From Gautieria morchelliformis (Eukaryota > Basidiomycota > Agaricomycetes > Gomphales > Gomphaceae), in assembly GCA_015179125.1 (NCBI GenBank), contig WHVA01000105.1, positions 124,001 through 188,000 of the forward strand: DNA of 64,000 bases. Reading direction: 5' to 3'. The number at the start of each line of letters is the position of its first letter. Position 1 is the first letter of the stretch. The position numbers and the translations under genes were made by a program. The notes beneath the pieces were generated by a model. It saw nothing but the letters and a program-made list of their open reading frames with translations, ran no database searches and was not told where the DNA came from. This document shows positions 47,201-59,750 of the stretch, in pieces.

Positions 47201-47320
47201 AATATGTTGTACTACGTTCGTTTTCTGACAGTTTTCCAATCGTCAGCACAGCGATCTTGTCTAAGATTCTGCAGGAACCACTCTTCAACTGTTTGCTGGG
47301 CAAACAGCTGTTGGAAGTTC
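44265..47320 (-). mobile_element. Fossil Gypsy-6 gag, minus strand, interrupted by a solo Copia LTR
   Basis: Minus-strand coding blocks: 45,835-45,266 (helical, Gln/Glu/Arg-rich), 46,246-46,037, 44,878-44,681 (KLYTGGSVKEFEGFIVGIL) and 44,641-44,265 (RFMHTLTYHHMSNKFDVVV, PPDEYTLQRWFVSALRD, EQLFEAAWMIKEASRY), typical of mushroom gypsy gag. A stretch 44,940-45,240 has no coding signal and repeats CAGTAGATGCTTCGATGCAA twice. Several breaks; no LTR is firmly assigned, though repeat F lies just to the right. Confidence 0.65.
46476..46968 (+). repeat. Solo Copia LTR (Copia-1/2 family), target duplication GTTCG
   Basis: 493 bp, TGTTGGGTGC...TTGCTAACA, same family as the LTRs of Copia-1 and Copia-2 but in the opposite orientation. 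GTTCG is on both sides (46,471-46,475 and 46,969-46,973). It keeps the CTCTCTCAGTGA hairpin. More diverged than the Copia-1/2 LTRs. Confidence 0.93.
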
Positions 47321-47324
47321 AAAA

Positions 47325-47400
47325 AAGTGTAAGGCGGTTGGCTTATTGCTTGTATCACAAGGCAGTAGAACTCGACCAAACTATGGTGATTCTAATATGA
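47325..47400. repeat. Repeat F, second copy (truncated)
   Basis: A segment starting TGTAAGGCGGTTGGCTTATT that matches the first 78 bp of repeat F at 22,974. It is cut by the Gypsy-4 left end. Confidence 0.55.
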
Positions 47401-47643
47401 TGTTGTAGACGCTAAGATATCCATATATCTCAACATCTAGCACCGGAGCACCCACAACAACCCCGTAGATCATCGAGGGTATACGATTCCCTACTTTAGA
47501 GACTGTACAGTAGCGGAGAGACCGAGACATCACATCATCCTTAGCTCTGCCTTCCATACTAGACTATGTGTTTGCGTTGTCTCTACAGTATTTACACGAT
47601 CTGCATCTGTATTCTCTTCTACTTGACGTGATCTGCGTCCACA
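47401..47643 (+). repeat. Probable Gypsy-4 5' LTR and primer-binding site
   Basis: TGTTGTAGAC...TCCACA, followed at once by TGGTGGCAACGGTGAG (47,644-47,659), which begins with the TGG expected opposite a tRNA CCA end. The assignment rests on ends and position only; the partner LTR would lie outside the window. Confidence 0.45.
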
Positions 47644-48649
47644 TGGTGGCAACGGTGAGATTGTAAATCACCAGAAGTCGCACAGCTCGAACCCCCCAGC
47701 GTTCCTGATCACAGGTGAATGAAAGAAGACCATCCGGAACGTACAGCTCCAAACAACCCCGATCCCGAAGCAATCATCTGATTCGCACAAATCAGATCTA
47801 TAAGAGAGCTACAAACGTGTATGCTATTTACTGTCAACCCTGAAATAGAAGTGGGCAGGAGCAAGAAGATTTTCCACACCCAAATCTCAGGACGAGCCCC
47901 CTTGCTTGTGTGGGCCGAGAGGTGGGATCCAATATATGAGACTGGAACCTGCTACCCCAGCACACTCAAACTACAGGCTTGGAAGATCGCAACAACTGAA
48001 CTCACCAAACCCACAAGAGTCGTCCGACTTGGTTTCCCAAACGACCACGTAGAAAGAATCATATTCTCAATCACCAGGAACCATGAGAAGTGGCACTTCA
48101 TCTGGATCTTCCAAGCATCAGTGGAAGAACCCTTAAGCCCAGTCTCCATCCGTACGGTCTGTGAGAGAATAGAAGAATTCTACTGAGCACTCGCATAGAC
48201 AGCCATCCTGGAGTCCCCCTCGCTGAAAAAAGAACCCAACTCCAATTGAGACCCGCTACACCTCTCATCCCCCCTCTCAGACCTCGACAATTCCGGAGCG
48301 GCAATAACCCCCCCATGACTTACCTTCCACCCTGAAGTGAACCCACTCGTCAAAAGAAGAGAAGTCCCACCGCACCTGTCCCCCGCACGACACCATCTCC
48401 CACTAGGTCAGCCTCTAGTGTTAGCACCTAATTCAACACTCACGCCACCTCACATCCCACGCGTGTCAACTGCCACAGCAACTGCACCCCACATGCACAC
48501 GATCCCACCAACAGGAAGCACTACACTGTCAGTTGCACAGAAGAACCTCACTCACATGTCGTCCAAAGTCAACATATTCAAAGGCAGCCCAGGACAAGAC
48601 AGCGATGAATGGTTACAAACATTCGAGAAAGCATGCTACGAGCGAGGCA

Positions 48650-49335
48650 TGTTACGTATCGAGATTTCCGCTAAGTCGGAACTGGAAAGGACAGCGGCTT
48701 CAACTTATAGGTTGCGCCCCCAATGAACTATTGTCCTAGGTATTTCGGAAATGAGTCGGAAGTCAGAAAGTACTGAACCAAAGTTTTTGGTCGGAACTTC
48801 AGTCGGAACTGAGGCGGAAGGCGGAAGACGGAGAGACTGAGATCTTGCTAGACTCGCTGTGCTAAGAACAGGAGGTGGAGCGGAGGAAATCAAGTATCGA
48901 AGGCGATTATCTGATTGCAGAAAGAGAGACATAGATGACAGGCTTTTATACAAAGAGCTGAGACAACAGGTAATGATATGGTACTAAGCAAATTCCGGAG
49001 GAAGCGGAAGTCGAGTAGACAATGCGTGGGAACTAACTATTGGGGAACAATGGGACTACAAGGGGGGTTCAGGGTAAGGTAGAACAATGGCAAAAGAACA
49101 AGGGGTCGGAAAAACATATCTGACAACGAACTACAAGGGTGACCGGCTATGTGGTTTTGATGAACGATGAAACGGGTCCGGTGGGTCTGAGTAATAGAGT
49201 CGAAAGAACAAGGGAAATGTACAAGGGGCGGAATGTCGGAAATATCAGAGGGGCGGAATGTGTTGCGGAAATATCGGAGGGGCGGAAGGTGTGGTGGAAC
49301 TGAGGGTCGGAAGTCGGAAATGAATGGTCGTAACA
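48650..49335 (-). repeat. Gypsy-3 3' LTR
   Basis: 686 bp. My hand count finds CGGAA 16 times on the plus strand and TTCCG twice, against about 0.7 expected per strand at even composition. Confidence 0.93.
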
Positions 49336-49458
49336 GTATCTCCCTTCTAAGATCGAGCCCCGCGAGACCACAAGTCGGAATCACGTGACCTGTGAACAAA
49401 CACGTTGGAGTTCGAAAGATAGGCGGGAAAACAAGACGCGTCTTCTTTTTTATCCACC

Positions 49459-50690
49459 ATGAGTACTCCAGTCGACTTCTCCAAAATGACCAGTGCTGAG
49501 ATGAAGCAGCATTTTGCCGACATGCTTGCGCAGAAGGAACTGGCCGAAAAGCGCGAGGCCGAGGAAGCCGCGCGGAAAGAGAGGGAGCATCTGGAGGAGG
49601 AGTGCAAGGAAAAAGAGCGCAAGGAACAGGAGCGTCGGGAACAGGAGCGGAAAGAGAAGGAGGAGCGTGACCGTAACGTCGCGAGGAGGAGTCGCATGTC
49701 CGCGAAGAACAGCGGAAACGGGACGTGGCCAAAAAAGCTGCGGAAGACAAGGCCGCGGCGGAGAAGGGGGGACAATCCCGGGTGAGTCGGAAACGTCATG
49801 TGCTTAGTTCTGGTGCTGACAGAAGAACTTGGCAGAAAATAATTGTCGAATCCGATTCCGAACCGGAATCGGAAGACACCGCGGAAAGCACGCCGTCCCC
49901 TGAGGGGAAGGGGAAGCAACAGGAAGTAGTTCCTGTGCTGAACCTTGTGGCGGATCAGAAAAGGAGGGCGGACGAGTTTCAGCAGGCCAGGAAAGACAAA
50001 ATGGCCCGTATCATCGATCTTCGGGAGTTGGGACCGGAGAATCCCGCGACCCGGAAATGGAAGACGAGGGACGGGGAAGAAGAAAAGGCTCCTTGTGACA
50101 CATGCGAGGTGAAGGGGCACAATTGCGTATGGTCGGAAAATCCACGGGAAACCGCCTGCGAACGGTGCCGCGACAAGAAGAGGCGGTGCGTCGTGGACGG
50201 CTGTTCTGCGAGGGTGGAGCGGAAAAGGCGGAAAGTCGAGACCGAGGGGCCAGAAACCCCAAAGTCAAAACCAAGGCCGAGTGGGAAGAAGATGGCGGAA
50301 GGGGTTCCGGCGACCGGGAAGGCGGTCATGTCGCCTCTGCTTGACATCGCCGAGTCTCTGAGGGGTATCCGGAGATCCCAGCGCGGGATCCGGAACACAC
50401 TCGAGGAGATGTCCGCAGTTCAACAGCAACAGCTGTTGAGCTTCCAAAACCAGATGACGGTTTTGTCGGCAGTTGTGGAGCAGATCAAGCGGGAGTTCCA
50501 GTGGCGGAACAACATGCTCCGGGAACGAATGGAGCGGAGGATGCAGGAGGAGGATGGGGCGGAAGCGGGTCCGAGCCAGGTGGTGGATACGAGGGTGGGG
50601 ACCGAGTTGGTCAACGTGGAGATAGGTCATGCGGAAGAGGGTGCGGAAGCGGAGAACGAGGGTGGGGCGGAAACGATGAGGGAGGAGTAA
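49459..50690 (+). mobile_element. Gypsy-3 antisense ORF: coiled coil plus Zn2Cys6-like cluster
   Basis: Plus strand, opposite to pol, between the chromodomain end (50,821) and the 3' LTR (49,335). The first block starts MSTPVDFSKMTSAEMKQHF and runs into a highly charged Glu/Lys/Arg helix. The second block (to the stop at 50,690) holds six cysteines near 50,096-50,190 spaced C-X2-C-X6-C-X10-C-X2-C-X6-C, which satisfies the fungal Zn2Cys6 pattern. The basic run RDKKRR lies in the second half rather than the first, as if the halves were swapped. A helical region (MSAVQQQQLLSFQNQMTVL, then EFQWRNNMLRERME) follows. The frame changes once between blocks; an intron is possible. DNA binding is inferred from the motif, not shown. 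Confidence 0.68.
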
Positions 50691-50820
50691 GTGTCGTGGT
50701 GACTTGTAAAATATTTCTTGAAGTGTCGGAATTTAGTGTAGCGGAATATTAATCGGATTTGACCAATGACTTGAGAACTTGTAAGAAAGCAATGGGTGTC
50801 GGAAATGAGGTCGGAATTGA

Positions 50821-52250
50821 CTAGGGCGCGGAAATGGGGCCAGGCTTATCAGGATATGACTTGTGGAAATCAGAGACGAGGTCAGAGGTGTGGTCTAGTT
50901 CCGTGGCGGAAATCCACGAGGTCTCTTCGTTGGTGTTTTCATAGCCTGCCCACTTGACTAGGTACTGGAGTTGGCAGCGGTATTGTCTGTTGAGCTTGGA
51001 GTTGAGAATTTCCGAGATCTCATATTCCGGTTCTCCGTTGATGACGACTGGCGGAGGCGGAGGTTGTTCTCGATTCGGAATTGTATTCGGAACTGCGGGC
51101 TCAAGCATAGAGACATGGAATACCGGATGTACTGCGCGCATATTGTCAGGAAGTCTGAGAGTGAAAGAACGGCTGCCGGCCTTAGCAATGATCTCATAAG
51201 GACCAAGGTATTTTTCAGAGAGCTTCTTCGAGGGGCGAGTAGTGCGGAAGTTTTCCGCTTTGACAAAGACTTTGTCGCCAATCTCAAATGCCGGTTGTGG
51301 AAGCCGTTTCCGATTGGCTGAAGTTTGGTATCTCTTCTGGGCAGCAGAGATGTTCTCTCGGAGGTGTTGGTCAAGGTCGTCGAGTTCCACAACAAAATCT
51401 TGGGCTCTTGCAGAGGTGAGGTCGTGTTCGGGGTGGATGGCGAGATTCGGGTGGTAGCCCTTGTTGGCGTAAAAAGGTGAAATTCCGGTGGTAGCGGAGG
51501 GCGCGTTGTTGTAGGCAAATTCCGCAAGTGGAAGGAGGTTGGACCAATTGCTGTGTTGGTAGTTGCAATAGACACGGAGATACTGCTCAAGGGTCTGATT
51601 AGTACGTTCCGTCTGTCCGTCTCCTTCGGGGTGATAACCGGAAGTGAAGTGGAGCTTCATGTCGAGAGCCTTGCCAAGTGTGCGGAAAAAGGAGGACACG
51701 AATTCTGATCCACGGTCGGAAGTGACATGGGAAGGGATTCCGTGCTTGGAAAAGACGTGGAGCACGAAGAGCTGTGCGAGCTGGGCGGAAGTTATGGTGT
51801 CGTAGGTCGGAATAAAGATGGACTGCTTTGTAAGGCAGTCAACGATCACTAGAATGGTATCATAACCAGATGACTTAGGAAGTTTCTCAATGAAATCCAT
51901 GGATATCGAATTCCACGGTTGTTCCGGGATCGGAAGTTGCTTCAGGAGGCCGTAGGGTTTGTGACGTTGAGGCTTGGCTCGCATACAGGTGGTGCATGAC
52001 TTGCAGTAGTCTTGGACCATCATGCGGAGGAGGGGCCAAGTATAGGTACGTCGGATTATGTCGAGGGTTTTGTTTTGGCCTTGGTGTCCTGAGAGCTGGT
52101 GATCATGGCTTTGCTGGAGTACGCGAAGTCATAGATCATTGGTGTCCGGAACGTAAATCCGGGACTTGTACCGGAGAAATCCGTTGGAATCGAGGGACCA
52201 TCCAGGACTGGTGGGGTCATCGAGGTGGGTTGCGGAGATGGGGTCGGAAC
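50821..52250 (-). mobile_element. Gypsy-3 pol, second part: integrase and chromodomain
   Basis: Integrase (CKSCTTCMRAKPQRHKPYG, DRGSEFVSSFFRTLGKAL, YHPEGDGQTERTNQTLEQYL) and chromodomain (YEISEILNSKLN, LQYLVKWAGYENTNEETSWI near 51,000-50,900). About 400 residues are open from 52,023. Its upstream end meets Copia-2. Confidence 0.9.
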
Positions 52251-55200
52251 TGTTAGCAACTCGGGGCTATGGCAGGGAAGGTTCGGTAGAGTTCTTAGAA
52301 AGCTAGAATCAAATATACTCTCTCAGTGAATTTATTGTCACTGATGTATTAATACAATACCTAGAATCAAATATACTACATGATTTTCAGTCAACATGCT
52401 ATGTAAATATGAAGAATACTACTCGCCTCTCTCAATGAATTTATTGTCACTGAGAGAGGAGTGTAATCCTGTCTCAGAAGGCATATACTTGCACCCGGCC
52501 CTTTAGCGCCCAAGGGCTCGCGCGTCGAAGTCATTTCAAACTCCGCTGGGTGCAGCCGCCTGTGAAAGTAGAAATAACAGAATGAAATGGAGAGATAGAG
52601 AGTGACTGGAAAATTTCGAAAATAAGCAGAGAAATGGATGCATGGTACAAGAACAGTATGAGAAAATATTGAAACACCACACAATAAATTGAATATATTA
52701 TGCTTGATTTTGGTGCAGGAGCATAAATGCACCCAACACGCCCCCTCAAGCTTAATATATTCCGATTTTCTCATTGAGGATTCTCACTCTAGGACTAGGA
52801 AGTCCTTTAGTGAGAAGATCGGCTAGCATGTGTTCCGTTGGCAGGTACACAAGCTTAATTTCTTCATCTTCGACTATATCTCTGATGAAATATAATCTAA
52901 TGTCGAAATGCTTGGTCCTCGTGTGTTGTTGAGTGCCATAGACGATGGCAATGGCTGATTGATTGTCTGAATAAAGTTTGATGGGACAATTCAGCGGTTG
53001 GAATACTTCAGAAATAAAGTGGCGCATCCATAAGGCTTCTTTACTCGCATGAGTCAGGGCAACGAATTCGGCTTCAGTTGATGATAGGGCTACAATGGAT
53101 TGTTTTTGACAACTCCATGATACTGTCCCTCCATCAATCTGAAAAATATAAGCTGAGTATGAGTGCCTGTGCTCTTGAGATGAGGCCGTCTCGATTCTTC
53201 CCAAGTGTCAATTTGTAGTCCATCGTGCCTTTTAGATATTTAAAGACACGTTTGACTGCATGCCAATGTGTTGGACCTGGGTTTTCGAGGAATTGAGAAA
53301 GTAATGACACTGCGAATGCAATGTCTGGTCGAGTGGCTACTGCTGCCCACATCAATGATCCTATCGCTTGTCTGTATGGAATTCTTGACATCTTCTGTTT
53401 GCCTTCATCTGTAGAAGGGCATTGGTCTCTGGATAATTTAACGGCTGGGTCGAGAGGCGTTGAAAATGTTTTGGCATCATCCAGATTGAATTTTTTGATG
53501 ATTTTTTGGATGTATGCGGCTTGTGATATTGCAATCGATTTGTTATTCCAATCTCTTTCGATTTTGAGGTTTAAAAGCCAGTGAATCTCGCCTAGGTCTT
53601 TCATACTAAAAACCTGGGCAAGGTCATGCTTTACCTCATCGAGGATTGGTTGACTCTCAGCTGTGATAGTGAGGTCGTCTACCGCCGTTGCAATAATCGC
53701 ATGCCCTCTCGGTCCACGTCTGCAAAATACAGCTCCATCCGAAGCTGATTTAGTGAATCCTAACTTGAGAAATTCACCACTCAGATGTTTGTACCATTCC
53801 CTTCCAGACTGTTTGAGGCTGTAAAGTGCTTTCTTCAGCAGGAGGACATCATCTTTGTCTCCGGTCTCATATCCATACGGCTGTCTCATGTAAATAGGTT
53901 CTGGCAGTGTAGCATTCAAATACGCACTGTCCACATCCATTTGGTGAATAGGCCAGTTGTTCCTGGCAGCAATGGCACATATAATCCGTAAGGAAGTCAT
54001 CCGAGCAACAGGTGCATAGGTTTCATTGTAGTCGACTCCAAAACTTTGTGTAAAGCCTTGGGCGACCATCCTCGATCTAGGTGTAATGGGTTCACCTTCT
54101 GGATTGCGTTTCCAGAGGAATACCCATCTATTTCCGACAATATTTACCCCAGGAGGTGGTTTAACCACTTCCCATACACCTTTGTCAAGTAGCACCTGGT
54201 ACTCTTTATCCATCGATGCTTTCCACATAGGATCATTTAAGGCTTCATCTGCATTGCTAGGCTCAGTCTGATTCAAATCCGGCAGCACATTATCTTTGTT
54301 TTGATCGGAGGTCGAAAGTGTACTGATGGCAAGGTTATAATCACTGATGCCGTCAGTGACAGAGGATAAATCTTGTTCGAATAATTTGTCTTGATGGTCC
54401 TCAATGTCCTCGTAAGCTAGTGTAGTGATATCTGCACCAGCATGTCTCTTAGCTTGAGATCTTGTTACGGGACCACTTGGGGCCGGCTGCACCTGCTGCT
54501 GACGGATCCTCTCGCTTCTCCTTGTTGGAGCAGCTTCTTTAGGTCTGACATCAACAGTCTGACTGGGTTGCAGCTCTTTCAGACGTTCCTCTGGTTCATC
54601 ATCATCAATTTTCTCGATCTTTGCCTCTTCGCTGACTAAGCGGCTAGGCATAGGTGCTGGCGCCGAGATGGCCTGTATCATTTTTCTGGACGTAGGTAGC
54701 TGTGACTCTTCAATAGAAATGATTGGAGCTTTGCCCCCCTTCATCTCTGAGTCAAATATAACATTCCGCTCGACAGAAACCTTCTGAGAGTCAGGCCAGT
54801 AGATGCAGTGACCATGGCTCTGTCCAGAGATTCCTATCCATCGAGCTCTTTTGGCACGGGCTGATAGTTTGTTTCCCTCTTTGACTTTGACGTAGACTTC
54901 AATTCCCCACACGTGTATGTCCTTCAGGTTCGGTTTCTCGTGATGGATCATTTCAAAAGGGGTTTTGTCTGGCAAAGCTCTTGTGTGTGTCCTATTCCTA
55001 AGATAGTTGGCGTGCAAAATTGCATGCCCCCATAGAGTCTTAGGAAGACTTTATTCCAATAGCATGGCACGAGCTCTTTCAACTAGAGTTCGGTTTAAAC
55101 GTTCAGCAACACCATTCGACTCTGGGGTGTCGTGTACGGTTAACCGATGCTTCGTGCCTTGCTTGGCTAAATGCTGTTCAAATTCCGAGCTTGTGTATTC

Positions 55201-57470
55201 GCCCCCTCTGTCGGAAACAAGTGCTTTGATGTGCACATTCCTCTGTCGAAGCATCAAGGCCTCGTAGAGTTTGTATTTTGAAAATGCTTCCGATTTGTTT
55301 GCCATCAAATAGATAACCGATTCTCTTGAGTAGTCGTCGATGAAAGACACATAATAGAATTTCTTGTCAATTGTAGAGTGTCTCGCTGGTCCCCAGACAT
55401 CAGAATAAATTCTGTCACCGAATTTTGATGATCGGCTTCTGGGTTCCTGAGGAAGTGATTTGCGTGCAATCTTCGCCTGAATGCACGCATCGCAAACAAC
55501 CTTGTCACCTTTTGAGCTCAATTCAATGCCTAATATCATGCCACGGTTGAGCAAATGCTGTAGGGACTTTTGTGAAATGTGCCCCATTTTCTGATGTATC
55601 TCCATGGCTGATGCGCATACATGCGCTTTGGCACTTGTGTGTTGTAAATCAAATCGATATAAGCCATTCAGCTTCGGTGCTTGCATCAATATCCTGCCTT
55701 TACGATTGGATATTGTGCATTTCTGATCAGCTATTTGTGTGTTATAGCCTGCATCATCGCACCGGCCGATCGAGATGAGGGTAACAGCCATTTTTGGCGC
55801 GTAGAACGTATCCTTCAATGTAATGTTCACAGTCTTATCTCCAACCTTGTTAGATAGCACGAGTGAGCCTGAACCAAAGGCATCAAAAGTGCCTTTGTTG
55901 GCTGCACGAATTGTGCGCGGCTGTGAGAATGGACTGTAATCCCTCAATAAATTCTTGTGAGGGGTCATATGTGCGGTCGTTCCAGTGTCGAGAATAACAA
56001 CAGTGTCCAGAGATAAACTACTCAAATTAGAGCAGTCGAAGTTGGCGAAAGCGGCTGGACTGCCACTCTCATCCTCCTCAGAGGACACTTCTTCGGCAAC
56101 ATTCGCCTTGGCTTTGCCCTTCTTCTTTTTGGGTTTGGCTTTCTTCTTCTGACGTGGCCCCTGGCCTTCTTTACCACCTCCTTTAGCCCAGCAACTCTCT
56201 ATAGCATGTCCAGGCTTGTGGCAATTAGTGCATGTAGACACCTTCGGGTCTTTCTGGCCCTTCTGCCCTTTCGTAGATGAGCCAATAAATGCCTGCTCTT
56301 CTTGTGAAATATTGAGAGTCTTTCTCCTGTCGTATTGAGCCTTTAGTACTCTGATAATATCATCAGGCACTAAGGGCAATCCACATTCTTCGAGCGACGT
56401 GGTAAGGGCATTCATAACTGCCTCATAGGAGGGTGGAAGTGATGCAAGGATGATGTCGGTGAACTCTCCTTCAGAAACTCTGGCTCCCATCTCATTGAGA
56501 CGAGCATAGAGGTCTTGGGCCTTGTCCAAGTGATCTCTCAAGTCTCCATCCTCAGGACATCTCATGCTGCGAAGCTGTCTCTGTAGGTTGGTGAGGACCA
56601 TCTTGGGCTTTTTGGTCATCTCATTGACCAATGCATCCCAGACTTCTTTTGCTGTATGTCTCTTCTGTAGCATCAGAGCTAGTGACTCTGACACTGAGAC
56701 GATTATTTGGGTTTTGGCCTGTCCTTCTCTGGCAAGATACTTCTCCAGCTTCTCCTCAGCCTTCTCAATCTGAGTTTCCTCAGCTTCTGTGAGAATATGG
56801 CCTGGGGGCATGACTGGAGGATCAGGAGGTCGAATGGCTCTCCCTTCTATATGCCTGAGTAGATTTTTGGACTCAAAATAACTTGTGAGAGTAGCTCGCC
56901 ACAGAGGCCAATTACTTCCATCTGTTGCAAGCTTCTCCACACCCAAAAGCTTCTGCGAAGTGTCTGCGGGGCCCATAACCCTTGTTAGCAACTCGGGGCT
57001 ATGGCAGGGAAGGTTCGGTAGAGTTCTTAGAAAGCTAGAATCAAATATACTCTCTCAGTGAATTTATTGTCACTGATGTATTAATACAATACCTAGAATC
57101 AAATATACTACATGATTTTCAGTCAACATGCTATGTAAATCTGAAGAATACTACTCGCCTCTCTCAGTGAATTTATTGTCACTGAGAGAGGAGTGTAATC
57201 CTGTCTCAGAAGGCATATACTTGCACCCGGCCCTTTAGCGCCCAAGGGCTCGCGCGTCGAAGTCATTTCAAACTCCGCTGGGTGCAGCCGCCTGTGAAAG
57301 TAGAAATAACAGAATGAAATGGAGAGATAGAGAGTGACTGGAAAATTTCGAAAATAAGCAGAGAAATGGATGCATGGTACAAGAACAGTATGAGAAAATA
57401 TTGAAACACCACACAATAAATTGAATATATTATGCTTGATTTTGGTGCAGGAGCATACATGCACCCAACA
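52251..57470 (-). mobile_element. Copia-2, LTR retrotransposon inside Gypsy-3 pol, target duplication GGAAC
   Basis: 5,220 bp, the same length as Copia-1 and nearly identical to it. LTRs 52,251-52,738 and 56,983-57,470, with GGAAC on both sides (52,246-52,250 and 57,471-57,475). By eye the LTRs differ at only three of 488 sites, so it is the youngest datable insertion in the window. The parts match Copia-1 (gag, knuckle, protease, integrase, RT, RNase H), about two breaks, one of them shared with Copia-1. Confidence 0.94.
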
Positions 57471-57475
57471 GGAAC

Positions 57476-59714
57476 GAAGTGCGGAACGGATGTCGGAATG
57501 GAGAGACTCGGTGTCCATAATAATTGAGGCGCGGAGTAGCGGAAACTGCAATGCTGTGGCACGCAGGGACAATGCCAGTTGCTCAGTAGAGAATACTGGG
57601 TGGAAATTGTGCGGATTGACGCTGGCATAGTCGCTACTTCCCTCTTTTGGGTAGACGTCCCAACGTCTAGTGAGTGCGTCGGGTTTTGCTCCGAGCTTTC
57701 CAGGGCGGAAGTGGATCACCATGTTGAACTGTGAGAGATATTCAGACCAGCAGACTTGACGGCGAGTCAAAATCTTGGTAGTGGCAAAATACTCAAGGTT
57801 CTTATGATCCGTTACAACATCGATCGGATAGGTTGGACCCTCGAGGTAGTGTCTCCAAATTTTGAAGGCTTCGAAAATCGCAAGTAGTTCCTTATCGTGG
57901 ACGTCGTAGTTGAGTTCCGGGGCCGAAAAGGTGCGGGAATGAAAGGCGATCGGATGAATTTCTCCGTCGTCAGGGGAAATGATGGAAAGAATGGCGGCTA
58001 GTGCGTAGTCGGAAGCGTTGGTTTCGAGTACAAGTTGGGCATCAGGAATCCAGAAACCGAGTATGGGAGCCGTAGTGAAGGCCGATTTGAGAGCGTCAAA
58101 TGCGGAACGGCATTCCGGAGTAAAATTCCATGGGGCACCCTTCCTGGTGAGACGCGTGAGCGGAACAGTGATGTCGGAAAAGTTATAAATGAAACGCCGG
58201 TAAAAGTTGGCGAAGCCAAGGAAAGACTGCACATCCTTAACACGTCGGGGTTCCGGCCATTCTTGAATTGCCTTGACCTTGTCCTCTGCCATGGTAAGAC
58301 CTGTTGGAGAGAGGATGTAGCCGAGGTATTCGACCGTGTCGCGGTGCCATTCGCATTTCTCTGCTTTTGCGTAGAGATGATGTTTGCGGAGACGGCGGAG
58401 TACTTCGCGGACATGTTCCCGATGTTTTTCCGGTGTGTCGGAATAAATGAGGATGTCGTCAATGTAGACTAGAACGCATATGTCGAGGAGGTCGGAAAAT
58501 ACGTCGTTCATGAATCGCTGAAAAGTGGCGGGAGCATTGGTTAGACCAAAAGGCATGACAACCCACTCAAAAGCACCGTAGCGGGTGCGGAAAGTGGTTT
58601 TCCACTTGTCACCTTCCCGGATGCGGACAAGGTGATAAGCGTGCCGGAGGTCAATTTTGGTGTAGATCTTCACCCTGCGGGGAGTGTCGAGGAGGCTGGA
58701 AATGTGCGGAAGCGGATATTTGTCCTTCTTAGTGAGGGCGTTGAGTCCGCGGAAATCGACGCAGAGGCGGAGAGATCCATCCTTCTTCTTGACGAAAAGG
58801 ACCGGGGCGCCGTGCGGAGACAGCGAAGGGCGGATAAAGCCCATGTTGAGATGTTCATCAATGAACTCGCGGAGAGTTTGGAGTTCACTTTGCAAAAGGG
58901 AGTAGATCAGGCCAAGGGGCGGAGATGCTCCTTCTTCCAAATCTATCTTCAGATCGTAAGGTCGATGTTCAGCTGGTTTATCGGCTTTGGCCTTGTTGAA
59001 CACGTCCGGGAAGTCACGATATTCTTCTGGAACTGAGCTCATGTCGACCGGAGTGGAAGTCGAGGCGGAACGAGCCTTGACTGAAGCTGAATCGGAAAGG
59101 TGAAGCTGGAAAACGGTCATGTCTTCTTGCCGTTGCAATACGCGGAAAGCGGTGGCGGAGACGAGCGCAATTCGAGGAGCTTCGAGGGACGGAGGTGCTA
59201 AAGCGGGACCGGAGTGCGGAACTGAATCCACGAGCGGAGTTGCAGAAGAGGCCTGAGCCATCTTTGCGGACGACGTCGGAATAGACGGAAGTTGATCCGG
59301 GGTACGGAACTGTATTTTACCCAATGCCCAGTTAATCGACGGATTATATTGGGTGAGCCAATTGTGTCCTAGTACAACGGAACAGCTAGCATCTAGCGGA
59401 GTAACGTAAAACGTAACTTCATGGTTGTCCCCAGTAGCGAAACGGATAGACAGATCCACAACTTGGGAAATTCCCGTGTTGGAAGACCCATCGAAAAGGC
59501 GGAGCGGAATTGTCGGAATGTTGCGGGTCGGAAGTTTATGTTTCAAAACAAAGTTGGAATCGAGGAAAACAATGAGTTGATCCTGAGTCGACCAGTACTG
59601 TGAATGGGGGTGCGGAAATGGCGTCGGAAGTGAGCGGAACAGAGAGGGAGTCGGAGGACGAAAGAGCGGATGCGTTGAGTTTAACCTCGTTTGTCGCATG
59701 AATGGGGTCAACAC
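57476..59714 (-). mobile_element. Gypsy-3 pol, first part: protease, RT, RNase H
   Basis: A retropepsin-like start (VVLGHNWLTQYNPSINWALG), reverse transcriptase (LCVDFRGLNALTKKDKYPLP, VLVYIDDILIYSD near 58,450) and RNase H ending HFRPGKLGAKPDALTRRWDV near 57,650. The open reading runs into the Copia-2 LTR at its downstream end, so sequence beyond 57,475 is not part of pol. Confidence 0.9.
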
Positions 59715-59750
59715 AGCCCTCAGCTCGTGCGGAGGCCGGAGGACTGCTGA

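Noticed and set aside
57123-57475. Tail of the long minus-strand frame through Gypsy-3 pol
   Set aside because: It is read-through into the Copia-2 LTR, not protein of the element.
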